Shown: positions 1-8,031 of the stretch, one piece after another
How the letters are laid out: each line of letters opens with the position of its first letter
Numbering within the stretch: position 1 is the stretch's first letter
Assembly (NCBI GenBank): GCA_900317885.1
Contig: ONIM01000023.1
Location: forward strand, 1-37,798
Origin: an uncultured Bacteroidales bacterium
GTDB taxonomy: Bacteria > Bacteroidota > Bacteroidia > Bacteroidales > Paludibacteraceae
Reading direction: 5' to 3'
DNA length: 37,798 bases
The notes under the pieces: generated by a model
Seen by the model: only the letters and a program-made list of their open reading frames with translations
Database searches by the model: none
Told to the model about the DNA's origin: nothing
Program-made: the position numbers and the translations under genes

Positions 1-69
1 TCTTGACCGACATGTTTGGTCAGAGCACCTTAGACATAATGTTAAACCGTTTAAACGAATTTTACACCG

Positions 70-267
70 ATGAAGAAATTGTTCTTTCTGTCGTTGATGC
101 TTATGACGCTGGTAGCGGTAGCGGTCAGTAATCAGTCCTGCAAGGCTTGGCGTACTATCGCCACCTCCGCAACCTACGTTCAGCAGAACGACTCGACCAA
201 AGCGCAAACGACCACGACCATCTCTACCAAAACGGTAGAGGAATACACCGGGGTCAAAAAAAGGTAG
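70..267 (+). CDS. small putative lipoprotein, unknown function
   Basis: A 65-residue ORF starting with ATG. Residues 1-20 form a signal peptide: two lysines, then a run of Leu, Phe and Met. A cysteine at residue 24 follows Asn-Gln-Ser, so lipidation is possible but the lipobox is not classical. The rest is Thr/Ser-rich, polar and ends in lysines, as in the small exported proteins common in Bacteroidales. No family or function is recognised. No clear -7 box lies in the 69 nt before it, so it may be the last gene of an operon that begins outside the window. Confidence 0.55.
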   Translation: MKKLFFLSLMLMTLVAVAVSNQSCKAWRTIATSATYVQQNDSTKAQTTTTISTKTVEEYTGVKKR

Positions 268-302
268 TTGTTTACCTGCGGTGCTCCCCCTCTCTTTCCC
301 CT

Positions 303-349
303 CCCGCCACACTCGGCATCCGCTACGCTCGACACCCCGCCACACTCGG
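303..349 (+). repeat. 14-nt direct repeat, two copies
   Basis: CCCGCCACACTCGG occurs at 303-316 and again at 336-349, separated by 19 nt. It lies in the C-rich part of the spacer ahead of glyA. Function unknown. Confidence 0.7.
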
Positions 350-376
350 ACCCCTTCGCCTTAGGCGACAATTAGT

Positions 377-461
377 ATATACCCTTCTCGGAGGCGTATT
401 TTCGCGAAGGGGTACGCGAAAATCCGTCGAGCAGGGGGCGAGTTACTCCGAAAGGGTATAT
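377..461. repeat. nested inverted repeat (cruciform or structured RNA)
   Basis: The outer arm ATATACCCTT (377-386) pairs with AAGGGTATAT (452-461), and GGAG (390-393) with CTCC (446-449). An inner arm ATTTTCGCG (398-406) pairs with CGCGAAAAT (415-423). In addition CCCCTTCGC (351-359) is the exact complement of GCGAAGGGG (404-412) and cannot form together with the inner arm. This is seen in the sequence; a switching or attenuation role is inference. Confidence 0.6.
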
Positions 462-540
462 CCCGCTATCCGCATGGCCCTAAGGCTATCTATTATCGCG
501 GTATTTAATGCCGCTAAGCAAAAAAAATCGCAAAAAAAAT

Positions 541-572
541 TTGCGTATGTCGATTTTTTGTTGTACCTTTGC
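541..572 (+). promoter_or_regulatory. glyA promoter, Bacteroidota type
   Basis: TTG at 541-543 (-33) and TACCTTTGC at 564-572 (-7) are separated by 20 nt, the usual Bacteroidota spacing. The -7 box ends 26 nt before the glyA ATG at 599. Confidence 0.8.
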
Positions 573-598
573 ACCATGATTCAAAAGAACCAAATGTT

Positions 599-1894
599 AT
601 GAACAGAGACACAGCTATTTTTGACATCATCCGCCGTGAGCGGGAGCGTCAGACAAAAGGAATTGAGTTAATCGCGAGTGAGAATTTCGTGAGCGATCAG
701 GTAATGGAAGCCATGGGAAGCGTACTGACTAACAAGTACGCCGAGGGTTACCCGGGTCACCGTTATTACGGAGGCTGCGAGGTAGTGGATTTGGCAGAGA
801 ATATCGCTCGCGACAGGCTCAAACAGCTCTACAACGCAGAGTACGTAAACGTACAGCCTCACTCGGGCGCCCAAGCAAACATGGCTGTGTTCATGGCATG
901 TCTCAAGCCAGGCGACACCTTCATGGGGCTGAACCTGAGCCACGGCGGGCACTTGAGTCATGGTTCGGCGGTAAACTTCAGCGGACTGATCTTCAACGCC
1001 ATCGGTTACGACTTAAAGGAAGAGACAGGACGCGTCGATTATGACGATCTGGAGATGAAGGCGCGTACGCACAAGCCGAAACTGATCATCGCGGGCGCGA
1101 GTGCGTATAGCCGCGAGTGGGATTATGCCCGTATCCGTCGCGTAGCGGATGAGATAGGAGCGATCTTCATGGTCGATATGGCGCACCCGGCAGGACTGAT
1201 AGCTGCAGGACTGTTGGAGAACCCGCTCAAACATGCGCATATCGTTACTTCTACCACCCATAAGACCCTGCGCGGTCCTCGCGGAGGCGTTATTCTGATG
1301 GGCAAAGATTTCGATAACCCCTGGGGCAAGACTACGCCGAAGGGCGAGATCAAGAAGATGTCCGCGCTGCTTGACTCTGCCGTCTTCCCGGGCACGCAGG
1401 GCGGTCCGCTGGAGCACGTGATTGCTGCGAAAGCAGTAGCCTTCGGAGAGGCGCTGACGGAGGACTTCAAGATCTACCAGAAACAGGTAAAGACCAATGC
1501 CGCCGTTATGGCGCAAGCATTCATGGACAAGGGTTATAAGGTCATCTCCGGCGGTACAGACAACCACTCGATGCTGATTGACCTGCGTACCAAGTTCCCG
1601 GAGCTAACGGGTAAAGTAGCTGAGCAGGCTTTGGTAGCTGCGGATATCACGACCAACAAGAACATGGTTCCCTTTGACAGCCGCAGTGCCTTCCAGACCT
1701 CGGGTCTCCGTTTCGGTACACCGGCTATCACCACCCGCGGACTCAAAGAGGACCAGATGGGATGGATCGTAGAGCTCATTGACCGCGTACTCATCGATGT
1801 ACAAAATAACAGCGTCAATAGTACGAAGGTTATTGACGCTGTACGGGAAGAAGTGAACCGCGAGATGAATCAGCACCCGCTGTTCGCTTATTGA
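599..1894 (+). CDS. glyA: serine hydroxymethyltransferase
   Basis: PLP enzyme that interconverts serine plus tetrahydrofolate with glycine plus methylene-tetrahydrofolate in the cytoplasm; the main source of one-carbon units. The ATG at 599 gives 431 residues, close to the usual bacterial length; an in-frame TTG ten codons upstream overlaps the -7 box and is not credible. Visible signatures are the Glu-Leu-Ile-Ala-Ser-Glu-Asn N-terminal block, the His-rich segment [11 protein letters not shown], and the PLP-lysine segment [13 protein letters not shown]. The C-terminal small domain is complete. The last 7 nt overlap the convergent AraC-family gene. It is transcribed alone from the promoter at 541-572. 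Identification is secure. Confidence 0.97.
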   Translation: MNRDTAIFDIIRRERERQTKGIELIASENFVSDQVMEAMGSVLTNKYAEGYPGHRYYGGCEVVDLAENIARDRLKQLYNAEYVNVQPHSGAQANMAVFMACLKPGDTFMGLNLSHGGHLSHGSAVNFSGLIFNAIGYDLKEETGRVDYDDLEMKARTHKPKLIIAGASAYSREWDYARIRRVADEIGAIFMVDMAHPAGLIAAGLLENPLKHAHIVTSTTHKTLRGPRGGVILMGKDFDNPWGKTTPKGEIKKMSALLDSAVFPGTQGGPLEHVIAAKAVAFGEALTEDFKIYQKQVKTNAAVMAQAFMDKGYKVISGGTDNHSMLIDLRTKFPELTGKVAEQALVAADITTNKNMVPFDSRSAFQTSGLRFGTPAITTRGLKEDQMGWIVELIDRVLIDVQNNSVNSTKVIDAVREEVNREMNQHPLFAY

Positions 1895-2757
1895 GCACGA
1901 CGTTTACGGAAGTGATTGGGAGTGAGCCCCGTGTGTTTCTTCGTATATTGACAGAAGAATGAAGCATTGGGGAACTCCATCGCTTTCGAGACTTCCTGGA
2001 TAGGCATGGTCGTATTACGCAGGTAATGTTTGATCTCCGCTACCGTCACATCGGCTATCCATTCGCTGGCGGATTTACCGCTACGGTTCTTGCATATCTC
2101 TGAGAGATATTTGGGAGTAAGATTCAACTGCTTTGCGTACCACTGTACCTCGCGCTGATGAGGATGCCTGTGAAGGAGGTGAATAAACTCCTGGAACGTA
2201 TAATCGCTGGAACTAACGCCCTCACGGACAGAGGACACCGTCTCGGGCAGAACCGCCAACTTATCAATATAATTGAGCATCTCCATCATCGCTCCGCGCG
2301 CAATGAGCATCATAATCTGACGACGATAATCGGTCGTCCTATCCTGTAGCTGCAGGGTCAGAAGATGATAATACGTATAGAAGAACTCTATGCTGACTTC
2401 GTTCACATGGAAAATAGGATGCTCCTTCACATACTCCTGCTTAGCGTACCAGTTCGGCTCAACACGCATGTGGTCGAACATAATCTGCTCATAAATCGAG
2501 GCGCTGACCGTGACTTGTGAGAATGCAAAATCAGGAGACATATGATAAGCTCCCAAAGGATGTGTGAAGTCCGGAATACGGATAAACAAATCGTTCTTAC
2601 CAATACGTAAGGTGTTTCCGCGATACTCTACATCGATATATCCTGCACGGCAAAGCAAAACAGTCATCGTTGCGGATGAAGTAGTACGAGTCTCACGACA
2701 AACGCGGAAACCTTCCACCTCGTCGGTAATAAAGAGTAAGTCGGTTGATAAAGTCAT
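1888..2757 (-). CDS. AraC-family transcriptional regulator
   Basis: A 289-residue protein. Residues 1-180 form a cupin-like sensing domain (the segment [20 protein letters not shown] looks like a beta-barrel). Residues 190-289 hold two helix-turn-helix motifs of AraC type, with the family signatures [20 protein letters not shown] and the final [20 protein letters not shown] block. The cytoplasmic regulator's ligand and targets cannot be read from sequence. It is divergent from the DUF4837 gene, with both promoters in the 128-nt gap, so control of that gene or of itself is possible. Its 3' end overlaps the end of glyA by 7 nt. The start at 2757 lies 28 nt downstream of a good -7 box. Confidence 0.92.
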   Translation of the reverse strand: MTLSTDLLFITDEVEGFRVCRETRTTSSATMTVLLCRAGYIDVEYRGNTLRIGKNDLFIRIPDFTHPLGAYHMSPDFAFSQVTVSASIYEQIMFDHMRVEPNWYAKQEYVKEHPIFHVNEVSIEFFYTYYHLLTLQLQDRTTDYRRQIMMLIARGAMMEMLNYIDKLAVLPETVSSVREGVSSSDYTFQEFIHLLHRHPHQREVQWYAKQLNLTPKYLSEICKNRSGKSASEWIADVTVAEIKHYLRNTTMPIQEVSKAMEFPNASFFCQYTKKHTGLTPNHFRKRRAQ

Positions 2758-2784
2758 ATGGGCACACTTTTATGGATTTTCGGT

Positions 2785-2816
2785 GCAAAAGTACAACATT
2801 TTTGGAAAATACACAA
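2785..2816 (-). promoter_or_regulatory. promoter of the AraC-family gene
   Basis: Minus strand: TTG at 2816-2814 and TACTTTTGC at 2793-2785, with a 20-nt spacer. It faces away from the DUF4837 promoter at 2835-2866. Confidence 0.75.
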
Positions 2817-2834
2817 ATTTTTTTCCACTTTTTT

Positions 2835-2866
2835 TTGCAAGAACCGCATTTTTTTTGTAATTTTGC
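2835..2866 (+). promoter_or_regulatory. promoter of the DUF4837 gene
   Basis: TTG at 2835-2837 and TAATTTTGC at 2858-2866, with a 20-nt spacer. The ATG follows 19 nt after the -7 box, giving a very short leader. This position also argues against any start upstream of 2886. Confidence 0.75.
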
Positions 2867-2885
2867 ACGCAAAATACCTCTTTTT

Positions 2886-3905
2886 ATGAAAAAAATTACT
2901 GTTTTATCAATTTTAGCCGTTCTATTATGTGCTTGTTCCGGCAGTTCGGACAGGTTACTCACCTCTGCCACCGGTTCTATATATGAATGTCTGGTGGTAG
3001 GCGACGGCGCAATCAAAACGCCTGTTTGCGAAACGATGGGCGCAGATATGTACGGTCTGCCACAAATGGAACCGTATTTCACAACGATGTTCGTCCCGAC
3101 TTCTCAGTTTGACGACCTGCTGAAATCAACGAGAAACATCCTGATTGCGGATATCAACCCGCAGAAATACACGCATATCAAGGCTATCAAGGCGCGTGAC
3201 GTATGGTCTCAACCGCAAGCGACGCTCCGTATTCAGGCACCGAGCGACGAGGACTTTTTAGCGTATTGGAAACAGAACGGAGAGAAGATACGCGAGTGGT
3301 TCGTACAGGAAGAATTAGCCCGCCAGCTACGTTTCTACCGCGCGAGTACTAATAAGGACGCGCGTGCGAAGCTGAACAAACAAGGCTACGACCTACTCAT
3401 CCCCGAGGACTTCATGCTGATTATGGACACAACCTTGGCACTAAACAACCAAAGGGTAAACGTCCTCTGGTGCTGCAACAATAAAGGTCCGATGCGCAAA
3501 GATATCGTGGTCTATAACTTCCCCTACACGGCGCAGGAGCAGTTCTCCAACGACTCCATCATCGCCAAGCGGAATGCCATCTTAGGCCGCTTGGTAAGCG
3601 CGCAGGTGGAAGGTAGTCACATGGGGACGGAGTACAAACACTTCCCGCCGGTAACGCGTCAGGTAGCCGCACTTCGTGACAGCGTAGGTGGATTCTACGG
3701 AATGGAGACCCGTGGTCTATGGAAGATAGAGAACGGCGAAGCGATGGGCGGACCGTTTGTGTCGCTCACAAGACTCGACCAGGTGAACGGACGCGTCGTG
3801 ACCGCGGAGACCTTCCTCTACGCACCGGGACAAAAGAAACGCAACGCCCTTCGTCAGGACGAAGCGATCCTTTACTCGCTCAGGATGCCGAATGAGAGGG
3901 ATTAG
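2886..3905 (+). CDS. DUF4837 family lipoprotein
   Basis: A 339-residue exported protein. The ATG at 2886 opens a typical lipoprotein signal, a Lys-Lys start, a hydrophobic core and a Leu-Leu-Cys-Ala-Cys lipobox near residue 18. The body matches the Bacteroidota DUF4837 family: an early block on a phosphate-, metal- or nucleotide-independent beta core (VVGDGA), a central long helix with WFVQEELARQLRFY, and the end block ETRGLWKIENGEAMGGPF. The biochemical function of the family is not known to me. It is a single gene with its own promoter, and its stop codon TAG lies inside the 7-bp repeat shared with the convergent PnuC gene. Confidence 0.85.
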   Translation: MKKITVLSILAVLLCACSGSSDRLLTSATGSIYECLVVGDGAIKTPVCETMGADMYGLPQMEPYFTTMFVPTSQFDDLLKSTRNILIADINPQKYTHIKAIKARDVWSQPQATLRIQAPSDEDFLAYWKQNGEKIREWFVQEELARQLRFYRASTNKDARAKLNKQGYDLLIPEDFMLIMDTTLALNNQRVNVLWCCNNKGPMRKDIVVYNFPYTAQEQFSNDSIIAKRNAILGRLVSAQVEGSHMGTEYKHFPPVTRQVAALRDSVGGFYGMETRGLWKIENGEAMGGPFVSLTRLDQVNGRVVTAETFLYAPGQKKRNALRQDEAILYSLRMPNERD

Positions 3906-3929
3906 AGGTTAGAGGTTAGAGGTTAGGGG
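3902..3929. repeat. 7-bp tandem repeat at convergent gene ends
   Basis: Three copies of TTAGAGG (3902-3922) followed by TTAGGGG (3923-3929). The repeat supplies the TAG stop of the plus-strand DUF4837 gene and the TAA stop plus last codons (Thr-Pro-Asn-Leu) of the minus-strand PnuC gene. Confidence 0.9.
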
Positions 3930-4581
3930 TAAGGGATTTCCAGCGGTGGAGGCCGTAGAGACAGTTAGCGCACCAGAAAGCATACTGCGCTGCCATGCAA
4001 TAATCGCCCGCACGGAGCCATAAGACGACGCTCAGCAGATCCACCGCCAGCCAGAAGAACCAATGCTCCCTATAAACGAGAATCAGTAGTACCTGCCCCA
4101 CAAGAGCAGGTACTGTTGTATAAGCATCGAGGTAAGGCTGCGTATCGTCCGTCCAGGAGGCTAAGCCCCACCCCACCAACTGTGCGCCAACGAGCGTAGC
4201 TACAGCGATAGCTGCCAACACCGGCCATCCTAAATGCCGCGGCTCGATGCGCGTCTCTGCGGCTCCGCCTTCTTCGTTCACGCGCAAGCGTTGACGCCAG
4301 ACATAAACGCCGTAGATCATCGTGAAGAAATAGTAGATATTAATCCCTATCTCCCCATAAAAACGCTGGGTGTAGCAAAGATACGTATAAATCCCCACTT
4401 GCGCGAAACCGAAGAGAAAATTCCAAATATTCCCTTGCGCAGACAGTACCACGGTACATACGCCCAGACATCCGCAGAGCAACGACAACCAGCTGTCATG
4501 GGGCATGAGGGTATAAGTGACCACCTGTATCAAGAGCCCTAACGCCAAGAAACTATAATCGAAGATCTTTCTTCCTTTCAT
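3916..4581 (-). CDS. pnuC: PnuC-type nicotinamide riboside transporter
   Basis: A 221-residue inner membrane protein with about seven hydrophobic segments. It imports nicotinamide riboside or a related NAD precursor by facilitated diffusion; the cargo is inferred from the family. Family marks visible are the Trp-rich helix around GNIWNFLFGFAQVGIYTYLC, the block GEIGINIYYFFTMIYGVYVW, and the C-terminal FFWLAVDLLSVVLWLRAGDY followed by CLYGLHRWK. The ATG at 4581 is preferred because it lies 2 nt after the stop of the upstream lipoprotein gene; a longer frame would overlap that gene by 76 nt. Last gene of the minus-strand run. Its C-terminus is encoded by the 7-bp repeat at 3902-3929. Confidence 0.85.
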   Translation of the reverse strand: MKGRKIFDYSFLALGLLIQVVTYTLMPHDSWLSLLCGCLGVCTVVLSAQGNIWNFLFGFAQVGIYTYLCYTQRFYGEIGINIYYFFTMIYGVYVWRQRLRVNEEGGAAETRIEPRHLGWPVLAAIAVATLVGAQLVGWGLASWTDDTQPYLDAYTTVPALVGQVLLILVYREHWFFWLAVDLLSVVLWLRAGDYCMAAQYAFWCANCLYGLHRWKSLTPNL

Positions 4582-4583
4582 CC

Positions 4584-6419
4584 TTATTTCTTTTTCGGAG
4601 CCGCTTGAATCAATTCTTTGGGCTTTGCCTTCATCTGCTCTACCGCCTGATAATCCCACTCTTCCTCAAAATCCCAATTAGACTTGGTCTGTATCTTCTC
4701 GGGGAAATAATAAATAGGCTCCGGCTGTCTCTTCTCCGCCCATGCACCTGTGGTCCATTTACCATCGCCGTTCTCGTCCAGATAGAGCCGCATATAATAC
4801 GTATCGGGTTTGAGATATTCAAACAACGCTCCCTCTACTGCTGCCGGTAGTTCGCGAACCACCTGATCCTTATTATTCAGCACTTGAATACGGGCTTTCG
4901 GCAGATAGGGATTCAGTTTCACGCGCAGCGTCGAATAATCCGAGAGAGATTTCACCTGCAAAGAATAATTGCCCTTAATATGCGTGATATCATAGATATC
5001 ATGTATCGCTCCGCTATCGATACGCAGTTCGTATTTGCCCTCGGGTTTGAACTCTGCAAGGAAACGGATCTCCATCGGCAGCGTGTCGTGCGGTACGATA
5101 GAGAACTTCATCGGTTTGAGAATGGTATCCACCCGTTCGAAGAGATGGAAGGAGTCCGGCTCATAAGCCGCAATAGGTGTCGTACATTGCAGGTGCAGCG
5201 TGTCGAAGATCTCAAATCCGCTTCGGGCATTGGATTTCAATTCGAGCCGCCGGTTTCGATTCTTGCGCTCCTCTGCCGCTTTGGCTCGGGAACTTAGTCT
5301 CGGCGCACGCCAGATAGCGCGAATCGTATCCGTGTACCACTCCAGCCTGTAGAGACTGTCCGTCCGCCGGTAACGCGCCTCAAAAAAGAGCGAATCCTGC
5401 GCGATAGAGAGGCTGTCCATCAGCCATAATGTTATGGTATCACGCCGGGGTGAATACGACGTGAAGTAATTCAACGTATCGGTCAGTGGTTTCAACTCCG
5501 GCAGGCTGTCCGGCGTAGAAGAGAAATAAATCTGGATACGATGCTGTTTGTCCCGGACGGTGCGCTGGAGATAGAGTCGTTGCTGCTCCTCATGGAAAAG
5601 CATCAATATAGCGCCTTTCTCCTCCGGTTCCGGGAGCGAATCTGTCACGAGCGAATCCATCGTAAGCGTGTCCGTCATAAGCGAATCCATCTTCAGTGAG
5701 TCCGTCGTAAGCGTGTCCGTCAGGCGGACAGGCGGCAGGACGGGTACTATCGGTTGGTCAGCAAAAGCAATCGCTTCACCCGGGGAGAAACGATAATCTC
5801 TGCTGACATCCTCTACGGCGTATAGGCGGTAGGTACCGGCATGCATATTTCCTATTCGGAAATAACCGGCGCTATCCGTCCGTGCCACGCGGAGGAAGGG
5901 CTCGGAGGTGAACATACTGTCTTCCATCGAGGGATGTACTCCGACGAAGATACCCTCCATCGGATTGAGCGTTGCCGCGTCATAGACGCGTCCCGTATAT
6001 TCAAGCGTGTCGATAGTCGGTCCTGTAGAGAAATAGAATGAGAAATGACGAAGCGGCACTTTCTCGCGATAATCACAAACCGCGTTACCGAAATCAATCG
6101 TATACGTAGTACTGTCTCGCAAACTATCCTGCAAGAGCACGACTAACTTCTTACCGCGCGCTTTGACATCCGGAGGTGTCTTCTGCGGAGGAGACATCAG
6201 CAGGTTTTGGGCGATATTATCCAGCTGGATATACTCGTCGAAAGAGACTTCAATACGTTTTCCCTTGAAGTTCAGCGCGCCCATTTCGGGCTCATAGCCT
6301 CGCGGCTTAGGCGGAGTGGTGTCTTTCGGTCCTCCTTGCGGACCTATCCCACGGTTAGCGCATCCCGCGATAAAAAGCGCGAGAACGAGGACATAAACTA
6401 TCTTTCGGAGTATCGTCAT
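4584..6419 (-). CDS. Big_5-type Ig-like domain lipoprotein
   Basis: A 611-residue surface or periplasmic lipoprotein. The signal ends in the lipobox Ile-Ala-Gly-Cys near residue 20. It is followed by a motif often seen in Bacteroidota lipoproteins (GPQGGPKDTTPP) and a Big_5-like Ig domain (about residues 35-130; strands such as IEVSFDEYIQL and TYTIDFGNAVCDY). A carboxypeptidase-regulatory-like beta domain follows (about 140-205). Residues about 230-262 are an Asp-Thr/Ser-Leu repeat (DTLTTDSLKMDSLMTDTL), probably a flexible linker. The C-terminal half is beta-rich and unassigned. Function unknown; cell-envelope structural role is inference. It is 1 nt from the deacetylase gene upstream and 2 nt from pnuC downstream. 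Confidence 0.8.
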   Translation of the reverse strand: MTILRKIVYVLVLALFIAGCANRGIGPQGGPKDTTPPKPRGYEPEMGALNFKGKRIEVSFDEYIQLDNIAQNLLMSPPQKTPPDVKARGKKLVVLLQDSLRDSTTYTIDFGNAVCDYREKVPLRHFSFYFSTGPTIDTLEYTGRVYDAATLNPMEGIFVGVHPSMEDSMFTSEPFLRVARTDSAGYFRIGNMHAGTYRLYAVEDVSRDYRFSPGEAIAFADQPIVPVLPPVRLTDTLTTDSLKMDSLMTDTLTMDSLVTDSLPEPEEKGAILMLFHEEQQRLYLQRTVRDKQHRIQIYFSSTPDSLPELKPLTDTLNYFTSYSPRRDTITLWLMDSLSIAQDSLFFEARYRRTDSLYRLEWYTDTIRAIWRAPRLSSRAKAAEERKNRNRRLELKSNARSGFEIFDTLHLQCTTPIAAYEPDSFHLFERVDTILKPMKFSIVPHDTLPMEIRFLAEFKPEGKYELRIDSGAIHDIYDITHIKGNYSLQVKSLSDYSTLRVKLNPYLPKARIQVLNNKDQVVRELPAAVEGALFEYLKPDTYYMRLYLDENGDGKWTTGAWAEKRQPEPIYYFPEKIQTKSNWDFEEEWDYQAVEQMKAKPKELIQAAPKKK

Positions 6420-6420
6420 T

Positions 6421-7056
6421 TTATTCGTCTAAAGTCTTTAATTCGTAACCTTGTGCAAGCAACCATTCGATAGCTTGGGGCAAAGTAGCTAACATCCGTT
6501 CGTTGGATTTGACGGAGTCGTGAAAATTGATAATACTTCCCGGTCGTGTACAGCGTTTGATCTGCGCGAGCATCGCTTCGGGTGTCCGTCGCGGGTTATA
6601 ATCGCGAGTCAAGACATCCCATAAATAGATGTTATAGCCTTTTTCCGCGACCGCTTTGCGCTCCCAGACCCAGGTACGACCGTAAGGCGGTCGAAATCTG
6701 TTTAAAGCCGGAGCAGGATAGTCCTTCGGATAGTTCCGTAGGACAGCCTCTTCCCATTTGGCTACATTCGCCATGTACGTACGGGTGGATACCTTCCAGC
6801 CTTTCATGTGGTTATAGGTGTGATTGCCGATGGCATGCCCGCCTTTTACCACCTGAGCAAACACCTCCGGGTGCTTGTCGATATTCTCTCCTACCATGAA
6901 GAAGGTCGCCTTCACGCCGTAACGGTCGAGGACCTCTAATACTTTCGGCGTCACCTCCGGGATGGGTCCATCGTCGAAAGTGAGATACACCGCCTTCCCC
7001 TGACGGCAGATGCCGTAGGGGTAGAGGCGTTGTAATATAGATTTGAGGCCTACCAT
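6421..7056 (-). CDS. polysaccharide deacetylase (NodB homology domain)
   Basis: A 211-residue protein of carbohydrate esterase family 4 type. Visible catalytic motifs are TFDDGP (catalytic base and metal Asp, residues 26-31), HTYNH (metal His pair, about 78-82), RPPYG (about 122-126) and a C-terminal FHDS segment. These enzymes remove N-acetyl groups from GlcNAc-containing polymers such as peptidoglycan. There is no signal peptide, only a short amphipathic N-terminus, so its location is uncertain. The start overlaps the end of the ROK kinase gene by 7 nt, which implies translational coupling. Neighbours fit a cell-wall or amino-sugar context, but the substrate is not shown. Confidence 0.9.
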   Translation of the reverse strand: MVGLKSILQRLYPYGICRQGKAVYLTFDDGPIPEVTPKVLEVLDRYGVKATFFMVGENIDKHPEVFAQVVKGGHAIGNHTYNHMKGWKVSTRTYMANVAKWEEAVLRNYPKDYPAPALNRFRPPYGRTWVWERKAVAEKGYNIYLWDVLTRDYNPRRTPEAMLAQIKRCTRPGSIINFHDSVKSNERMLATLPQAIEWLLAQGYELKTLDE

Positions 7057-8006
7057 GCGAGGGACGAAGCACCAAGGATAGCGGCATCGCTGTCCTTGAG
7101 AATAGAGATGGATACCGGGATTTTGCCTTTCCAGATCGGCATGAGGTTCTCATCCAGCGCCTCGCGGATCGGATCCATGATCCAGTGACCGGACTTGGTC
7201 AGACCACCAAAGAGGATGATTGCTTCGGGCGAAGAGAAATGTACATAATCCGCCAACTTCTGACCGAGCAGATGACCTGTATAATCGAAGATCTGCTTGG
7301 CTACGAGGTCTCCCTTCTCTGCTGCATCAAAGACGTCCTTGGAAGTGATATGATCGATGTCTGCCACTTGGCGCAGGAGCGTCGGTTGGGTCGTTGAGGT
7401 CACAATCTCTTTGGCCGTACGAGCGACACCGGTAGCCGAAGCGTACGCCTCGATACATCCCTTCTGACCGCAACCGCAGAGACGTCCGTTGCCTGAGTGG
7501 TCGATCTTGCAGTGGCCTAATTCGCCTGCAAAACCGTCATGGCCGTACAACAACTTGCCATCAATCACGATACCCGAACCTACGCCGGTACCGAGGGTAA
7601 TGACGATGAAGTTCTTCATGCCGCGTGCCGAGCCGTAGATCATCTCTCCTTGTGCTGCAGCATTGGCATCGTTGGTGATCGTGCACTTCACACCCATACG
7701 CTCGGAGATGAGTTTGGCAAACGGCACTACGCCTTTCCACGGCAGGTTCGGAGCCTGCTCGATGCAGCCCGAATAGAAATTCGCGTTCGGCGCACCGCAA
7801 CCCACACCCACGATGTCACTCATCGCCAGTCCTTCTTCCGCCACTAACTTCTTCATTCCTTCGCAGAGTACATCACAATACTCGTCGATATCCGGATATT
7901 GCTGAGTCGGAATAGAGTTGCTGCGCAAAACTTGACCTTCGTCGTTAACCAAACCGAACTTGGTGCCTGTACCACCTAAGTCGATACCTAAAGCATACTT
8001 TTTCAT
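7050..8006 (-). CDS. ROK family sugar kinase (glucokinase-like)
   Basis: A 318-residue cytoplasmic kinase. N-terminal phosphate loop DLGGTGTKFGLV (residues 9-20), sugar-binding segment ITNDANAAAQGE, adenosine loop TLGTGVGSGIVIDG, and the ROK zinc centre with His in GHCKIDHSG and three cysteines in CGCGQKGC are all present. This is an enzyme, not a ROK repressor: no N-terminal helix-turn-helix. Glucose is the likely substrate by family; N-acetyl sugars or mannose are alternatives. It lies between a peptidase and a deacetylase gene in a long minus-strand operon; the 25-nt gap upstream (8007-8031) has no clear promoter. Confidence 0.93.
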   Translation of the reverse strand: MKKYALGIDLGGTGTKFGLVNDEGQVLRSNSIPTQQYPDIDEYCDVLCEGMKKLVAEEGLAMSDIVGVGCGAPNANFYSGCIEQAPNLPWKGVVPFAKLISERMGVKCTITNDANAAAQGEMIYGSARGMKNFIVITLGTGVGSGIVIDGKLLYGHDGFAGELGHCKIDHSGNGRLCGCGQKGCIEAYASATGVARTAKEIVTSTTQPTLLRQVADIDHITSKDVFDAAEKGDLVAKQIFDYTGHLLGQKLADYVHFSSPEAIILFGGLTKSGHWIMDPIREALDENLMPIWKGKIPVSISILKDSDAAILGASSLAW

Positions 8007-8031
8007 AACTATTAAATTTAAAAATTTGACA

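Larger units (their letters stand above)
268..563. other. gene-free spacer rich in inverted repeats
   Basis: About 300 nt without a convincing gene; the long frame through it has no family-like features and ends inside glyA. It holds a 14-nt direct repeat (303-316 and 336-349, 33-bp period). It also holds a nested palindrome (377-461), a 9-bp helix that would compete with the palindrome's inner stem (351-359 with 404-412), a short hairpin near 499-515, and an A-rich palindrome at 529-545 next to the glyA promoter. It could terminate the upstream gene, act as a glyA leader element, or be a relic repeat. No T-run clearly marks a terminator. Confidence 0.5.

Noticed and set aside
147-602. 151-codon plus-strand frame
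   Set aside because: It overlaps the small exported ORF, runs through palindromes and the glyA promoter, and has no family-like features.
2394-2410. RAYT foot (CTGACTTCGTT) inside the AraC gene
   Set aside because: Single short match without hairpin, and the codons fit the AraC protein; probably chance.
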